64,000 nt of DNA from positions 186,001-250,000 of the forward strand of contig NZ_JAIQWW010000002.1 in the NCBI RefSeq assembly GCF_020164455.1, read 5' to 3'. Under the pieces are notes generated by a model. That model saw nothing but the letters and a program-made list of their open reading frames with translations. It searched no databases and was not told where the DNA came from. This DNA is from Phyllobacterium chamaecytisi. GTDB taxonomy: Bacteria > Pseudomonadota > Alphaproteobacteria > Rhizobiales > Rhizobiaceae. Numbering within the stretch: the stretch's first letter is position 1; each line of letters opens with the position of its first letter. The position numbers were made by a program, and so were the translations under genes. Below are positions 9,600 through 18,429 of this stretch, in pieces.

Positions 9600-9832
9600 A
9601 ATCAGCTGCTCCTGCCCGGCAAAGCAAACCTTGGGACCCTCTACGCTTCTTATACCACCCTCAATCGATGTCTGGCTTGGCGAAATCATACGATAGTTTA
9701 ATTCAGCCATGCGCCTGCCGCACCTCATGGAAAACCATGATGAGCCATATGTCCCCATGCCACTTGAATGGCGAACGCCAGTGAGAGTTTCCGAGAGAAG
9801 GCAACCGGACAGCCGTGGATAGAGCTCAAACG

Positions 9833-9870
9833 AAAAACTGCGGCCCTTCCGAGAAGGACCGCAGTTTTTT
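9833..9870. terminator. Bidirectional-looking Rho-independent terminator
   Basis: AAAACTGCGG pairs with CCGCAGTTTT, and inside it CCTTC pairs with GAAGG, with one C/A mismatch and a CGA loop. A-rich and T-rich flanks on the two sides let it work on either strand. It lies just after the stop of the small gene at 9891 (minus strand), which it should terminate before the kinase operon. Confidence 0.8.
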
Positions 9871-9890
9871 GATCGAGTCTCAATCAGTCG

Positions 9891-10139
9891 TTAGCAAGCA
9901 GCCCCTTGGCACATCTTGCTCAAAAGGTCCGTGCTGCCTTTCAGCGGCTGCGCTGAGACGAAAGCCGGTAACGGACGGCGCCATTCGCTGACGGTCTCAT
10001 CACTGAAATTCTTGGTCGCCACTGTCGTCATAAGGAGCTCGAGCTCTTTTCGGCTGACGCGATCGGCACGCATCACAGCGTTGATCAGCGGGTCCGAAAG
10101 GACTTGTGACTGGGTAAGGTCGGAATAAAACTGGGACAT
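9891..10139 (-). CDS. Small protein of unknown function (82 aa)
   Basis: I do not recognise this protein. It is likely real: the ATG at 10139 follows AAGGAG with ideal spacing, and a strong terminator lies directly after its stop. It is soluble and mostly helical by composition, with SDPLINAVMRADRVSRKELELLM in the first half (a string worth a profile search) and a Cys in each of the last turns (MCQGAAC). It is divergent from the TetR gene, so the two palindromes in the shared intergenic region may control it. Confidence 0.7.
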   Translation of the reverse strand: MSQFYSDLTQSQVLSDPLINAVMRADRVSRKELELLMTTVATKNFSDETVSEWRRPLPAFVSAQPLKGSTDLLSKMCQGAAC

Positions 10140-10248
10140 ATTGGTCTCCTTCTCGATGACCAGTAAAACTGTATTGGATCAAAATTACGGCGTTGGGGGT
10201 TACGGGCAGGGTGGCGAACGAGTGAATTGACTTCGGCATTCAATGTGT

Positions 10249-10289
10249 GTTACCGGTCAGTAACGTCCCAATAGTTACTAAGCGGTAAC
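10249..10289. promoter_or_regulatory. Twin TetR-type operators GTTAC-N6-GTAAC
   Basis: Two copies of the same dyad, GTTAC-N6-GTAAC, lie at 10249-10264 and 10274-10289, 25 bases apart centre to centre. The spacers differ (CGGTCA and TAAGCG) while the arms are identical, which is what selection on a protein-binding site produces. The second copy ends four bases before the TetR start codon, so a bound regulator would block its own gene and possibly the divergent 82-aa gene. Confidence 0.7.
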
Positions 10290-10293
10290 ATCA

Positions 10294-10911
10294 ATGTCAA
10301 GTACCCCTTCGAAAACAATAGCAGATAATTCTGACAAGCTCGTGACCACGCTGGAACGTCCTCGTGAACGGATCGTGAAGAGCGCCATAGAGCTGTTTCG
10401 CCAGCATGGGATCAAGGGCGTCGGTGTCGATGCTATTGCCGAGGCTGCCGGCTCCAACAAGATGACGCTCTATCGTCACTTTGGCTGCAAGGACGATCTG
10501 GTTTGCGAGTGCCTGAAACAGGTGTCGAGCGAAAAGGAGCGTATCTGGGTCGATCTGGAAGACGCCTATCCCGGTGATCCGGCCAGGCAGTTGCGGGGTT
10601 GGGTCGATGAAGCTGCCCAACGTATCTTCAATGATTTGCGTGGCTGCGATCTCGTCAATGCGGCGGTAGAACTAAAAGAAGCCGGCCATCCGGCCCAAAG
10701 AGTCATCATGGACGCTAAGAAAGCGCATGTGCAACATTTGGTCGAGCTTTGCCGCAGGGCGGGCGTTCAGCAGTACGAACAGCTCGCTCAGGCGCTCGTA
10801 CTCCTCGTCGAAGGTGCGCGCGTCTGTGGTCAGAGCATCGGTATCGAAGGCCCGCAACAGCGGCTGAAGCAGACCTCCGAAGCCTTGATCGATGCATTTT
10901 CCAAACCCTGA
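10294..10911 (+). CDS. TetR-family transcriptional regulator
   Basis: 205-residue repressor. The N-terminal helix-turn-helix is typical: RIVKSAIELFRQHGIKGVGVDAIAEAAG then TLYRHFGCKDDL around residues 25-68; the C-terminal ligand domain is all helical and unrecognised. The start at 10294 has no Shine-Dalgarno, because the second operator dyad sits right in front of it; translation may be leaderless, or the true start may be the GTG at 10342. The dienelactone hydrolase gene follows on the same strand 136 bases later and is a likely target. Confidence 0.9.
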   Translation: MSSTPSKTIADNSDKLVTTLERPRERIVKSAIELFRQHGIKGVGVDAIAEAAGSNKMTLYRHFGCKDDLVCECLKQVSSEKERIWVDLEDAYPGDPARQLRGWVDEAAQRIFNDLRGCDLVNAAVELKEAGHPAQRVIMDAKKAHVQHLVELCRRAGVQQYEQLAQALVLLVEGARVCGQSIGIEGPQQRLKQTSEALIDAFSKP

Positions 10912-11047
10912 TAAATGTTTCTGAAACAATTCCTGAATGCGAAGCATTCAAGTGATTGTGTTTGTGCCTGGCTGTCGATGATCGATATTGAGGAGCTGGC
11001 GCCTCGTATGATTGGAGGCGTCTGAACCGAAACGACAGGACAGATCC

Positions 11048-11812
11048 ATGAAACAGAACATTGAAATCAAGACCGCTGATGGCACAGCCAAAGCGGCGAT
11101 CTTTCGCGCCGATCCCTCGGCGGCGCCATCAAAGACCAGCGGTGCCGAGCGCGGTGTGGTGTTCTACATGGATGCGATGGGTCCGAGGGCTGCACTGGAT
11201 GGCATGGCCCAGCGTCTTGCAGATTTCGGCTATGTGGTTCTTCTGCCGGATCTGTTCTATCGGTTCGGAGCCTATGGCCCTTTTACCGGAACATCCTTTT
11301 CCGACGAAACAGCCAAGGCACAGATCATGACCATGGTGCGCGGCACCACCCAGGAAATGACCAAGCGGGATACGGCGTCGTTTCTCAATACGCTGGCGGC
11401 AGCTGGCGCAACCGGTCCCGTTGGCGCCGTCGGTTATTGCATGGGCGGCGGACGAGCCGTTACCGCTGCAGGTGCCTTTCCGGACAGGGTCGCGGCAGCG
11501 GCGAGCTTTCATGGCGGCAATCTCGCCAGTGACGCTGAAGACAGCCCGCATCGTTTGGCAGGCGGCATCAAAGGCCGCGTCTATGTGGGCGTTGCAGGGG
11601 TTGATGGCAGCTTTCCACCTGAGCAATCAGCGCGCCTCGCCGAAGCGTTAAGGACCGCCGGAGTCGACCACATCATCGAGAATTATGTAGGCATGGCCCA
11701 TGGCTGGGCGGTGCCGGATCACGGCGTTTACAACGCGGTCGGCGGTGAGAGGCACTGGAAGCGGCTGAAGACATTCTTCAATGAGGCGTTGAGCCATGGC
11801 AATTTGCGATAG
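11048..11812 (+). CDS. Dienelactone hydrolase family protein
   Basis: 254-residue cytoplasmic alpha/beta hydrolase of the DLH family, enzymes that open lactones such as dienelactone in chloroaromatic breakdown but also act on other esters. Catalytic Cys sits in the elbow GYCMGGG, the Asp is probably in GVDGSF, and the His is in MAHGW. The ATG at 11048 has AGGA seven bases upstream; an in-frame start at 11012 lacks one. It lies after the TetR gene. There are no catechol or maleylacetate genes nearby, so a role in aromatic breakdown is not supported by context. Confidence 0.9.
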   Translation: MKQNIEIKTADGTAKAAIFRADPSAAPSKTSGAERGVVFYMDAMGPRAALDGMAQRLADFGYVVLLPDLFYRFGAYGPFTGTSFSDETAKAQIMTMVRGTTQEMTKRDTASFLNTLAAAGATGPVGAVGYCMGGGRAVTAAGAFPDRVAAAASFHGGNLASDAEDSPHRLAGGIKGRVYVGVAGVDGSFPPEQSARLAEALRTAGVDHIIENYVGMAHGWAVPDHGVYNAVGGERHWKRLKTFFNEALSHGNLR

Positions 11813-11819
11813 TTCAGTG

Positions 11820-11856
11820 TTTGGAAGCGCCCTTTTGTCGGGCGCTCCCAAATTTT
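11820..11856. terminator. Convergent-gene terminator
   Basis: TTTGGAAGCGCCC pairs with GGGCGCTCCCAAA with one mismatch around a TTTTGTC loop, followed by ATTTT. It lies between the stop of the dienelactone hydrolase and the stop of the sugar-binding protein on the other strand, and can serve both. Confidence 0.8.
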
Positions 11857-11860
11857 GGAC

Positions 11861-12850
11861 TTACTTCTGGATGCAGGTCGAAACCGTATCCTTGGTGCAT
11901 TCGTCGAGGCCGGTGAAGACCGGATCTTCAACGGGCTTGCCTTCGATCAGATTGATCATGACCGAAGGTGCCTTGTAGCCCATCTCGAAAGGCCGCTGGC
12001 CAACGAGTGCGGTAACCAGGCCTTCGCCGGCAATCGCCACTTCATCACCGATCGTATCGGCTGCGCCGATGACGAATTCATTGCTGGCGATCTTTTCCTT
12101 GTAGGGACCAAACAGGTCGCGGTAAGGCTGTGGTGCGCCGAACAGCGGCCAGCCGCCCATGATCCCGAAGGCGTCGAGCTTCGGATTGGCTGCAAGGATG
12201 TCGGTCATTGCCTGAACGCCCTTGGCGCCGTCGTCATTGGTGAAGACAGGGCAACCCGCAACTTCCGTCCAGCCGCCTTCGCCCTTGAGCGCTGCCAGGC
12301 CCTTTTGACCGGTCAGGGCATCGCGCATGCCTTGAGCCCGGCGAAGGATATTATCTGCGCCGGTATTGCCTTCGATCGTGCAGATCGTACCGCCCTTTGG
12401 CTTGCCCTTCTTGATATATTCGCCGATCTTGAAACCCATCAGATAGTTGTCTGTGCCGAGATAGGTCTTGCGCAAGGCAGCGTCTTCAGCGGCGAGATCA
12501 GCGTCGAGCGTCATCACCGGAACCGATGGATTGGCCGTCTTGATCGTCTGGGCAATCAGCTTGGCGTTCGACGGCGAGATCGCGATCGCCGCCGTGTCGG
12601 CCTTGCCGAGCATATCCTGGACGATCTGCGCTTCGCCGGCTTCATCCGATGTCGATGCGGGGCCGGTGTAGAAGCATTCATATTCCGAGCTCGCGTTCTC
12701 GCTGTTCCACTTCTGGCAACCTTGATTGATTGCCTCGAAAAACGGATTGTCGAGACCCTTAACGACGATGACGACCTGTTTTTTTGCCAGAGCAGGTCCC
12801 GCACCAAGTGCAAGAGCGGCCGCGGCGACTAACAATAGTGACTTTCTCAT
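11861..12850 (-). CDS. Sugar ABC transporter periplasmic binding protein (RbsB/FrcB class)
   Basis: 329-residue periplasmic binding protein of the ribose/fructose class. The first 22 residues are a signal peptide ending ALA; the mature part opens with KKQVVIVVKGLDNPFFEAINQG, the usual first strand-helix of this fold, and AIAISPSNAKLIAQTI follows. The start has a strong GGGAGG site. It is divergent from the ATPase and permease genes at 13236 and 14022 that complete the importer; splitting the abundant binding protein onto its own promoter allows separate expression. The bound sugar is not evident. Confidence 0.92.
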   Translation of the reverse strand: MRKSLLLVAAAALALGAGPALAKKQVVIVVKGLDNPFFEAINQGCQKWNSENASSEYECFYTGPASTSDEAGEAQIVQDMLGKADTAAIAISPSNAKLIAQTIKTANPSVPVMTLDADLAAEDAALRKTYLGTDNYLMGFKIGEYIKKGKPKGGTICTIEGNTGADNILRRAQGMRDALTGQKGLAALKGEGGWTEVAGCPVFTNDDGAKGVQAMTDILAANPKLDAFGIMGGWPLFGAPQPYRDLFGPYKEKIASNEFVIGAADTIGDEVAIAGEGLVTALVGQRPFEMGYKAPSVMINLIEGKPVEDPVFTGLDECTKDTVSTCIQK

Positions 12851-13235
12851 TTATTCCTCCCTTGGAAACAAACGGACATGAAATGCCCGCCATTCAGTCT
12901 TCTACCGTTGATAGGTGCGCAAGGGCCGGTGTTGAAACCTGCAGATTTTGGGTCCCCTCCGAACTTTATCCGCTGCGCCACGGACAAATACATTCCTCCG
13001 ATCGCCAGCTAATATTGGCAAAGTTCACCCGTCAATGGGTATTTGTCATATAAAACGACTTTTCATCGTTATGGTGACCGGATTCGGCGGAAAGCCGATT
13101 GACGCCCCGCGCGGCGTTTGCGTAAATGCCCTTCACGGCTCTTCCTGGGAGGGAAGGGCGGGATCGCAAAAAAGCCTCGTGTCTCAATGAGAATGCGAGT
13201 AGCGCGAGCAAACATGCACGGGAGGCATACGGCTG
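12851..13235. promoter_or_regulatory. Divergent promoter region of the sugar importer
   Basis: 385 bases without a gene between the binding-protein gene (leftwards) and the ATPase gene (rightwards), so it must hold both promoters. Visible elements: an A/T-rich stretch with CATATAAAA near 13045, and a short hairpin TCGGC-GGAAA-GCCGA at 13084-13098 in the probable leader of the ATPase gene. No regulator gene for the sugar system is adjacent. Confidence 0.5.
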
Positions 13236-13979
13236 GTGGCAGTTCTGGAACTCACCAACATTTCAAAACATTTCGGCGCCATCCAGGCTGTCAATGATGT
13301 TTCATTTTCCATCGAGGCGGGCGAAGTCGTTGGCCTCATGGGCGACAATGGCGCGGGTAAATCGACGCTCGTCAAAATGATTGCGGGCAATTTCAGTCCC
13401 AGCCATGGCACCATGCGCATGGATGGGGCCGAGCTTGTCCTCAACAAGCCGGTCGAGGCGCGCCGTCACGGCATCGAGATCGTTCACCAGGATCTGGCGC
13501 TCTGCGATAACCTCACGGCTGCGGCAAATGTGTTCCTTGGTCGCGAGATTCGCCGCGGCGTCGGGCCCTTCCGCATTCTCGACTACGCGTCGATGTATAA
13601 GCGTGCCGGCCAGATTTTCGCCGAGCTGAAATCCGAGACCCGCCCTCGTGACCTCGTCAAGCAGATGTCCGGCGGGCAGCGGCAGGCGGTGGCGATTGCG
13701 AGGACCAGGCTCTCCGAGGCCAAGATCGTGCTCATGGACGAACCGACGGCGGCGATTTCGGTGCGTCAGGTTGCCGAGGTGCTGAATTTGATTCGCCACC
13801 TGCGCGATCAGGGCATTGCCGTCGTGCTCATCAGCCACCGCATGCCGGATGTTTTCGATGTTGCCGACCGGGTCATTGTGATGCGCCGGGGGCGCAAGGT
13901 TGCAGACAAGCGGATTGCGGCGAGTTCCCCCGAAGAAGTCACCGGCCTCATCACCGGTGCCATCGAACAGGTTGCGTAG
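13236..13979 (+). CDS. Sugar ABC transporter ATP-binding protein (FrcA-like)
   Basis: 247-residue ATPase with a single nucleotide-binding domain, as in FrcA-type fructose importers, rather than the double-domain RbsA/XylG form. Walker A is GDNGAGKST, the Q-loop IVHQDLAL, the signature MSGGQRQAVAIAR, Walker B IVLMDEPTAAISV and the switch His is in ISHRM. The start is a GTG at 13236 with GGGAGG ten bases upstream. The residue after the Walker B Glu stretch reads TAAIS where TAALS is usual; this is conservative. It is followed by the permease (42-base gap) and a sugar dehydrogenase-like gene. Confidence 0.93.
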   Translation: MAVLELTNISKHFGAIQAVNDVSFSIEAGEVVGLMGDNGAGKSTLVKMIAGNFSPSHGTMRMDGAELVLNKPVEARRHGIEIVHQDLALCDNLTAAANVFLGREIRRGVGPFRILDYASMYKRAGQIFAELKSETRPRDLVKQMSGGQRQAVAIARTRLSEAKIVLMDEPTAAISVRQVAEVLNLIRHLRDQGIAVVLISHRMPDVFDVADRVIVMRRGRKVADKRIAASSPEEVTGLITGAIEQVA

Positions 13980-14021
13980 CCGGCATGTCGGCAAAGCTAA
14001 GAGATAGGTAGAAGGTCGACT

Positions 14022-15020
14022 ATGGCAATTACACTTGACCAGACCATTGCGCACAAGCAGCAGAGCTGGCTTGCGGAAAAACTGAGCAGCCAGACTTTCT
14101 GGGTTCTGGTCGCCGTCATTCTTGCGTGCATCTTCTTGTCGTTCGCAACGGATTCCTTCGCGACCTCTAAAAACCTCTACAACATCACCCGCAACGTCAC
14201 CTTCGTCGCGATCATTGCGCTCGGCATGACGCTCGTGATCATCACAGGCGGCATTGATCTGTCCGTTGGCTCGGTGCTTTGTCTTTGCAGCATGATTCTC
14301 GGCGTCGTCATGCATGCCGGTTACAGTATCGAAGTCGGTATAGCAGCGTCCATCGCCACAGCACTGGTCATCGGCGCGTGCCATGGTCTGCTTATAGCCT
14401 ACATAGGCATGCCGCCATTCGTTGTGACACTCGCGACGCTGTCGATCGCACGCAGTTTGGCCATGGTTGCCTCCGGCAATACGGTTGTTTTCCAGTTCGG
14501 GCCGGACCACGACAAACTCTTGGCGCTTGGCGGCGGTGCATGGTTCTTCGGTATCGCCAACCCCGTGGTTTACATGGTCGTGCTGGCCTTGATTACTGGC
14601 TTTATCTTGCGTTGGACGCGATTCGGACGGTACATCTATGCCATTGGCGGCAATGAGCACGCGGCGATCCTTACCGGCGTGCCGGTTCGCCAGATCAAGG
14701 TGGCGGTCTATATGATCTCGTCGCTTTCGGCTGGCATCGCCGGTATCATCCAGACCGGCTGGCTCGGCGCGATCACCACCAATATCGGTACCGGCCTCGA
14801 GCTGCAGGTCATTGCCGCTGCCGTCATCGGTGGTGCGGCTCTTGCGGGCGGCGTGGGTACGGCCCTCGGGGCAATCGTCGGGGCGGCATTGATCGAAGTG
14901 ATCCGCAACAGTCTTGGATTGCTTGGCATCAATGCCTTCTGGCAAGGCTGTTTCATTGGCGGCGCCATCCTGTTCGCGGTGCTGTTCGACCGGGTGCGCA
15001 AATTCCGCCAGAGTGAATGA
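14022..15020 (+). CDS. Sugar ABC transporter permease (FrcC/RbsC family)
   Basis: 332-residue inner-membrane permease with 8-10 hydrophobic segments. The family signature GGIDLSVGSV is near residue 78, and the ATPase-contact region (GGNEHAAILTGVPVRQIKV) is near residue 208. It forms the importer with the ATPase just upstream and the divergent binding protein. Length is normal for the family. Confidence 0.93.
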   Translation: MAITLDQTIAHKQQSWLAEKLSSQTFWVLVAVILACIFLSFATDSFATSKNLYNITRNVTFVAIIALGMTLVIITGGIDLSVGSVLCLCSMILGVVMHAGYSIEVGIAASIATALVIGACHGLLIAYIGMPPFVVTLATLSIARSLAMVASGNTVVFQFGPDHDKLLALGGGAWFFGIANPVVYMVVLALITGFILRWTRFGRYIYAIGGNEHAAILTGVPVRQIKVAVYMISSLSAGIAGIIQTGWLGAITTNIGTGLELQVIAAAVIGGAALAGGVGTALGAIVGAALIEVIRNSLGLLGINAFWQGCFIGGAILFAVLFDRVRKFRQSE

Positions 15021-15041
15021 TTTCCTAAGGAGAATGCAAAA

Positions 15042-15938
15042 ATGAAGAAGCGGATCGTATTCACAGGCGGTACCGGTAAAGCCGGCCGTCACGTGGTTCC
15101 TTATCTCGTCGACAAGGGTTACGAGGTCCTGAACGTCGATCTCGCCCCGCTCGACTATCCCGGCGTCAACACCATCAATGCCGATATCGCTGACAGCGGC
15201 CAGATGTTCGACGTACTCTCCAGCCACTTTGGTTTCGAGGGCTACGAGACCGGCATAGGTCCCGCCCCGATCGATGCAGTCGTGCATTTTGCAGCGGTGC
15301 CGCGCGTGTTGATCAAGCCAGACAACGAGACATTCCGCATCAATACGATCGGGACCTATAATGTCATCGAGGCCGCGGTCAAGCTCGGGATAAAGAAGAT
15401 CATCGTTGCGTCGAGCGAGACCACCTATGGCGTGTGCTTTGCCGAAGGTGACAAAGACTTCCATCATTTCCCGCTTGAGGAAGACTACGATACCGACCCG
15501 ATGGACAGCTATGGGCTCTCCAAAGTGTTGAACGAGAAGACCGCGCGCGCCTTTGCCATGCGTTATGGCGCCGATATCTACGCTCTGCGCATCGGCAATG
15601 TCATCGAACCGCACGAGTACGACCGGTTTCCAGCTTTCCTCGCCGACCCGATGTCGCGCAAGCGCAACGCCTGGAGCTATATCGATGCGCGCGACCTCGG
15701 ACAGATCGTCGATCTTGCGATCCGCAAGGATGGCCTTGGCTTCCAGGTATTCAATGCCGTCAACGACACGATCACCGCGAAGCTTCCGACGCGGGAATTC
15801 CTCGAGAAATATTGTCCCGGCGTTCCGATCCGGCGCGAGCTCGGTGAATTTGAAGCGCCTCTTTCCAATCGCAAGACGCGCGAGGTGCTTGGTTTCCGCG
15901 AGGAGCACGACTGGCGCAAATATGTGCCGCAGAAGTGA
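15042..15938 (+). CDS. NAD-dependent epimerase/dehydrogenase
   Basis: 298-residue extended-SDR protein. The Rossmann motif is TGGTGKAGRHV at the N-terminus, the active-site Ser is in IVASSETTYG and the Tyr/Lys pair is YGLSK. AAVPRVL follows the third strand. The family covers UDP-sugar epimerases, uronate dehydrogenase and aldose dehydrogenases; its place as last gene of a sugar-import operon (22-base gap, AAGGAG start) suggests it oxidises or epimerises the imported free sugar, but that is inference. Its stop is one base from the convergent DedA gene. Confidence 0.87.
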   Translation: MKKRIVFTGGTGKAGRHVVPYLVDKGYEVLNVDLAPLDYPGVNTINADIADSGQMFDVLSSHFGFEGYETGIGPAPIDAVVHFAAVPRVLIKPDNETFRINTIGTYNVIEAAVKLGIKKIIVASSETTYGVCFAEGDKDFHHFPLEEDYDTDPMDSYGLSKVLNEKTARAFAMRYGADIYALRIGNVIEPHEYDRFPAFLADPMSRKRNAWSYIDARDLGQIVDLAIRKDGLGFQVFNAVNDTITAKLPTREFLEKYCPGVPIRRELGEFEAPLSNRKTREVLGFREEHDWRKYVPQK

Positions 15939-15939
15939 T

Positions 15940-16497
15940 CTAGCGCCAGTACTCGTGGAATAATCCGCCGAAATAGTAGGGACCAAAGCTCCAGACGGCC
16001 GCCCATAAAGCGGCCCCGAGGAGGTTTGCCAGAAAGAAACTGTGCCACGGCATCCCGACCGAGCCGGCAACCAGTCCATTCAATTGCCGCAGCACAACGA
16101 CGAAGCGTGCGCCGACGACGATGATCGGTCCGCGGTGCCGGAAAAGGTCTTCCAGCTTCTCCAGACGTTCAGGGGTGAGTTTGACGAGCCAGCCATATCG
16201 CTTCAGCAGGGGCCGTCCACCGAAATGCCCGATAGCATAGCCGGTACCGTCGCCGAGCACTGCGGCAATCCAGACGGTGAAAAACAGGTCTGTTACGGAG
16301 AGATCACCACGCACCGCGAGGAGCGACGATGCGACAAGCGCACTTTCGCCCGGAAGCGGCGCGCCGAAGGATTCCAGGTATATGATGACGAAGATCGCAT
16401 AGAGCCCATATTGCTGGATGTACGGTTCCAGGAATGTAATGCCGGTGTGCAGGAATTCCACGGCTTTGCTTTCTGTTGACGCGTTGCTGGACGCCAT
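15940..16497 (-). CDS. DedA-family membrane protein
   Basis: 185-residue membrane protein of the DedA/SNARE-associated (VTT) family, proteins linked to membrane lipid flipping and envelope stability. The marker FGAPLPGES lies in the first third, and GARFVVVLRQLNGLVAGSVGM, with the conserved Arg and Gly residues, lies in the middle; about five hydrophobic segments. The Met at 16497 is favoured: upstream codons of the open frame have no family sequence and overlap the LysR gene end. On the same strand 62 bases after the LysR gene. Confidence 0.88.
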   Translation of the reverse strand: MASSNASTESKAVEFLHTGITFLEPYIQQYGLYAIFVIIYLESFGAPLPGESALVASSLLAVRGDLSVTDLFFTVWIAAVLGDGTGYAIGHFGGRPLLKRYGWLVKLTPERLEKLEDLFRHRGPIIVVGARFVVVLRQLNGLVAGSVGMPWHSFFLANLLGAALWAAVWSFGPYYFGGLFHEYWR

Positions 16498-16559
16498 ACC
16501 TATTGGCACGAAATTATTATGATTCTCACGTATGCAGGATATTTGGTCGTGCTGAACGT

Positions 16560-17459
16560 TCAAGTCATGGCATTTTTCGATGCCACCTCCTGCGCCACCC
16601 AATCGAGAAACACCCGAACGCGTGGTGAAAGTTGACGATTCCGGGGATAGAGCAGGGAGACTGGCATCGGGCGTGGCGGACAATCGCTCAGAAGCTGGAT
16701 GAGCGTGCCTCGTGCAAGATCGTCAACGGCATGGAAGCGCGGCACCTGAACGAGACCGAGTCCCAGTCGTGCGGTTGCAAGATAGCTCTCTGTGCCAGTC
16801 ACGGAAATCGTTGTCGGTAGCGTCACATTTTCCAGTCGCTCGCCGATCATGAAATCCAGTGGCCGCACGACACCCGTCGTCAGCGACCGGAGCCCGATCA
16901 TGCGATGGCCGTCCAGCGCATCCCAGCTTGCCGGCGTGCCGAACCGGTCGAGATATATGGGCGCTGCACATGTCAATCGCTCCAGCGTCGCGACGCGCCG
17001 GGCAATCATGTCGCTGTCCGGCAGGATGCCGAACCGCAGCACGCAGTCTACGCCCTCGCGGATAAGGTCGATCCACCGCTCGCCTTCGCTCATGCTGATT
17101 TCAATATCGGGATATTTCTCGAAAAAAGTCGGCAGACCCGGTAACAGGAAGTGCCGCGCCAGCGTGCCCTGAACCTCGAGGCGCAGCAAACCCTTGGGCC
17201 TTGCCGCTCCGAACGCCCCTTCCGCATCCTCGAGATCGGCGATGATCGAGACGCATCGCCGGTGGTGAGCCTCGCCGTCAAGGGTCGGACTGACCTGCCG
17301 TGTGGTCCGTTCCAGCAGCCGCACACCGAGCCGCGCTTCCAGCTGTTTCACCGCATCGGTCACGGTCGAGCGCGGCAGGCCAAGATCGTTGGCGGCGAGC
17401 GTGAAACTGCGCCGTTCGACAACCCGGACGAAGACGCGCATCGCTTCAAATCTATCCAT
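16560..17459 (-). CDS. LysR-family transcriptional regulator
   Basis: 299-residue regulator of normal LysR length. The helix-turn-helix spans about residues 1-60 (MRVFVRVVERRSFTLAAN, then PRSTVTDAVKQLE). The C-terminal effector domain belongs to the CrgA-like group (DCVLRFGILPDSDMIAR). The Met at 17459 starts the family-length protein; the open frame continues upstream without family sequence. It is divergent from the SDR gene at 17636, the usual arrangement of a LysR regulator and its target. Confidence 0.92.
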   Translation of the reverse strand: MDRFEAMRVFVRVVERRSFTLAANDLGLPRSTVTDAVKQLEARLGVRLLERTTRQVSPTLDGEAHHRRCVSIIADLEDAEGAFGAARPKGLLRLEVQGTLARHFLLPGLPTFFEKYPDIEISMSEGERWIDLIREGVDCVLRFGILPDSDMIARRVATLERLTCAAPIYLDRFGTPASWDALDGHRMIGLRSLTTGVVRPLDFMIGERLENVTLPTTISVTGTESYLATARLGLGLVQVPRFHAVDDLARGTLIQLLSDCPPRPMPVSLLYPRNRQLSPRVRVFLDWVAQEVASKNAMT

Positions 17460-17635
17460 TCGGCAGTCCCGGTTACTGGAGTTCGGCTGGGATAGCATCA
17501 TGAAACGCCAGCATAGCTTCCGCAAGACAATTGTTCGTATTTTCCGAATAGTGATGCCAAGAAATGGACGATTATCCGCGCTTCGCAATGATGCATTGTT
17601 TCGTCATTGAACAGCCCATGAAGAGGATCAAGACC
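17460..17635. promoter_or_regulatory. Divergent LysR/SDR control region
   Basis: 176 bases between divergent genes. A short dyad TTCG-N7-CGAA at 17534-17548 sits in the middle, in the A/T-rich part, and is a candidate LysR binding site; it is only four base pairs per arm, so weak on its own. Confidence 0.35.
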
Positions 17636-18376
17636 ATGACTCAACAGACAAACAAGGTTGCAATCGTCACCGGAGCATCTCGCGGTATTGGCGCAGCAAT
17701 CGCAGAACGGCTGGCCAGCGATGGCTTTACCGTGGTCGTAAATTATGCGGGCAGCGCCAAAGAGGCTCAGGAGCTGGTTGACAAGATCGAAGCCAGCGGT
17801 GGCAAGGCGGTGACTGCACAGGCGAATGTCGCCGACGCTGCAGCAGTGCGGCGCATGTTCGATTCCGCTGAAGCGGCTTTCGGGGGTGTAGACGTCCTGA
17901 TCAACAATGCCGGCGTTTTGAAGACGATCCCGCTGGCTGACACGAGCGATGAAGAATTCGATCGCCACTTCGCCATCAATACCAAGGGTACTTTCAACAC
18001 GTTACGTGAAGCAGCCAAGCGTTTGAGGGATGGTGGACGGATCGTCAACTTCTCGTCGACGAGCGTAGCAATCAAATTGCCTGGCTATGCTCTCTATAAT
18101 GGTACAAAGGCAGCGGTTGAAGCCTTCACCCATGTGCTCTCCAAGGAACTTCGTGGCAGGAACATTACGGTCAACGCGGTCGCTCCTGGACCTATCGCTA
18201 CGGACCTCTTTCTCAAGGGCAAAACCGAGGAAGTGATTGCGACGTTTGCCAAAATGCCGCCGCTCGAACGCCTCGGTCAGCCCAATGATATCGTCGGTGT
18301 GGTCTCGTTCCTCGTCGGTCCTGACGGCGGCTGGGTCAATGGCCAGGTCCTGCGCGCCAATGGCGGCGTCGCCTGA
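17636..18376 (+). CDS. SDR-family oxidoreductase, LysR-controlled
   Basis: 246-residue short-chain dehydrogenase with TGASRGIG, NNAG, catalytic Ser in NFSSTSVA, YNGTK (YxxxK) and a C-terminal RANGG. The ATG at 17636 has AAGAGGA ten bases upstream; an ATG at 17618 is possible. Closest in feel to FabG-like or 3-oxoacyl reductase SDRs used for small carbonyls, but no substrate can be named. Likely regulated by the divergent LysR protein. Confidence 0.9.
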   Translation: MTQQTNKVAIVTGASRGIGAAIAERLASDGFTVVVNYAGSAKEAQELVDKIEASGGKAVTAQANVADAAAVRRMFDSAEAAFGGVDVLINNAGVLKTIPLADTSDEEFDRHFAINTKGTFNTLREAAKRLRDGGRIVNFSSTSVAIKLPGYALYNGTKAAVEAFTHVLSKELRGRNITVNAVAPGPIATDLFLKGKTEEVIATFAKMPPLERLGQPNDIVGVVSFLVGPDGGWVNGQVLRANGGVA

Positions 18377-18381
18377 TTTCA

Positions 18382-18417
18382 GTGATCAGGCCGAGGGTTG
18401 ATCTCTCGCTTGATCAC
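18382..18417. terminator. Dyad between convergent SDR and ABC genes
   Basis: GTGATCA and TGATCAC (7 bp) flank a smaller CGAG/CTCG pair, giving a nested hairpin in the 53-base gap between convergent stop codons. There is no clear U-run, so it may be a weak or Rho-assisted terminator. Confidence 0.4.
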
Positions 18418-18429
18418 ACACCGGTACGG

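Noticed and set aside
7785-9701. A 638-codon plus-strand frame opposite the histidine kinase
   Set aside because: Kinase motifs are intact on the minus strand; the plus-strand product has no domain-like pattern and no ribosome site.
13302-16079. A 925-codon open frame on the minus strand through the sugar-import operon
   Set aside because: It runs opposite three genes with clear conserved motifs (ATPase, permease, epimerase). Its own translation is rich in His, Asp and Arg with no family motif; a long antisense frame is common in GC-rich codon usage.
17534-17548. A certain LysR operator
   Set aside because: Arms are only four bases; kept as a low-confidence site within the divergent region.
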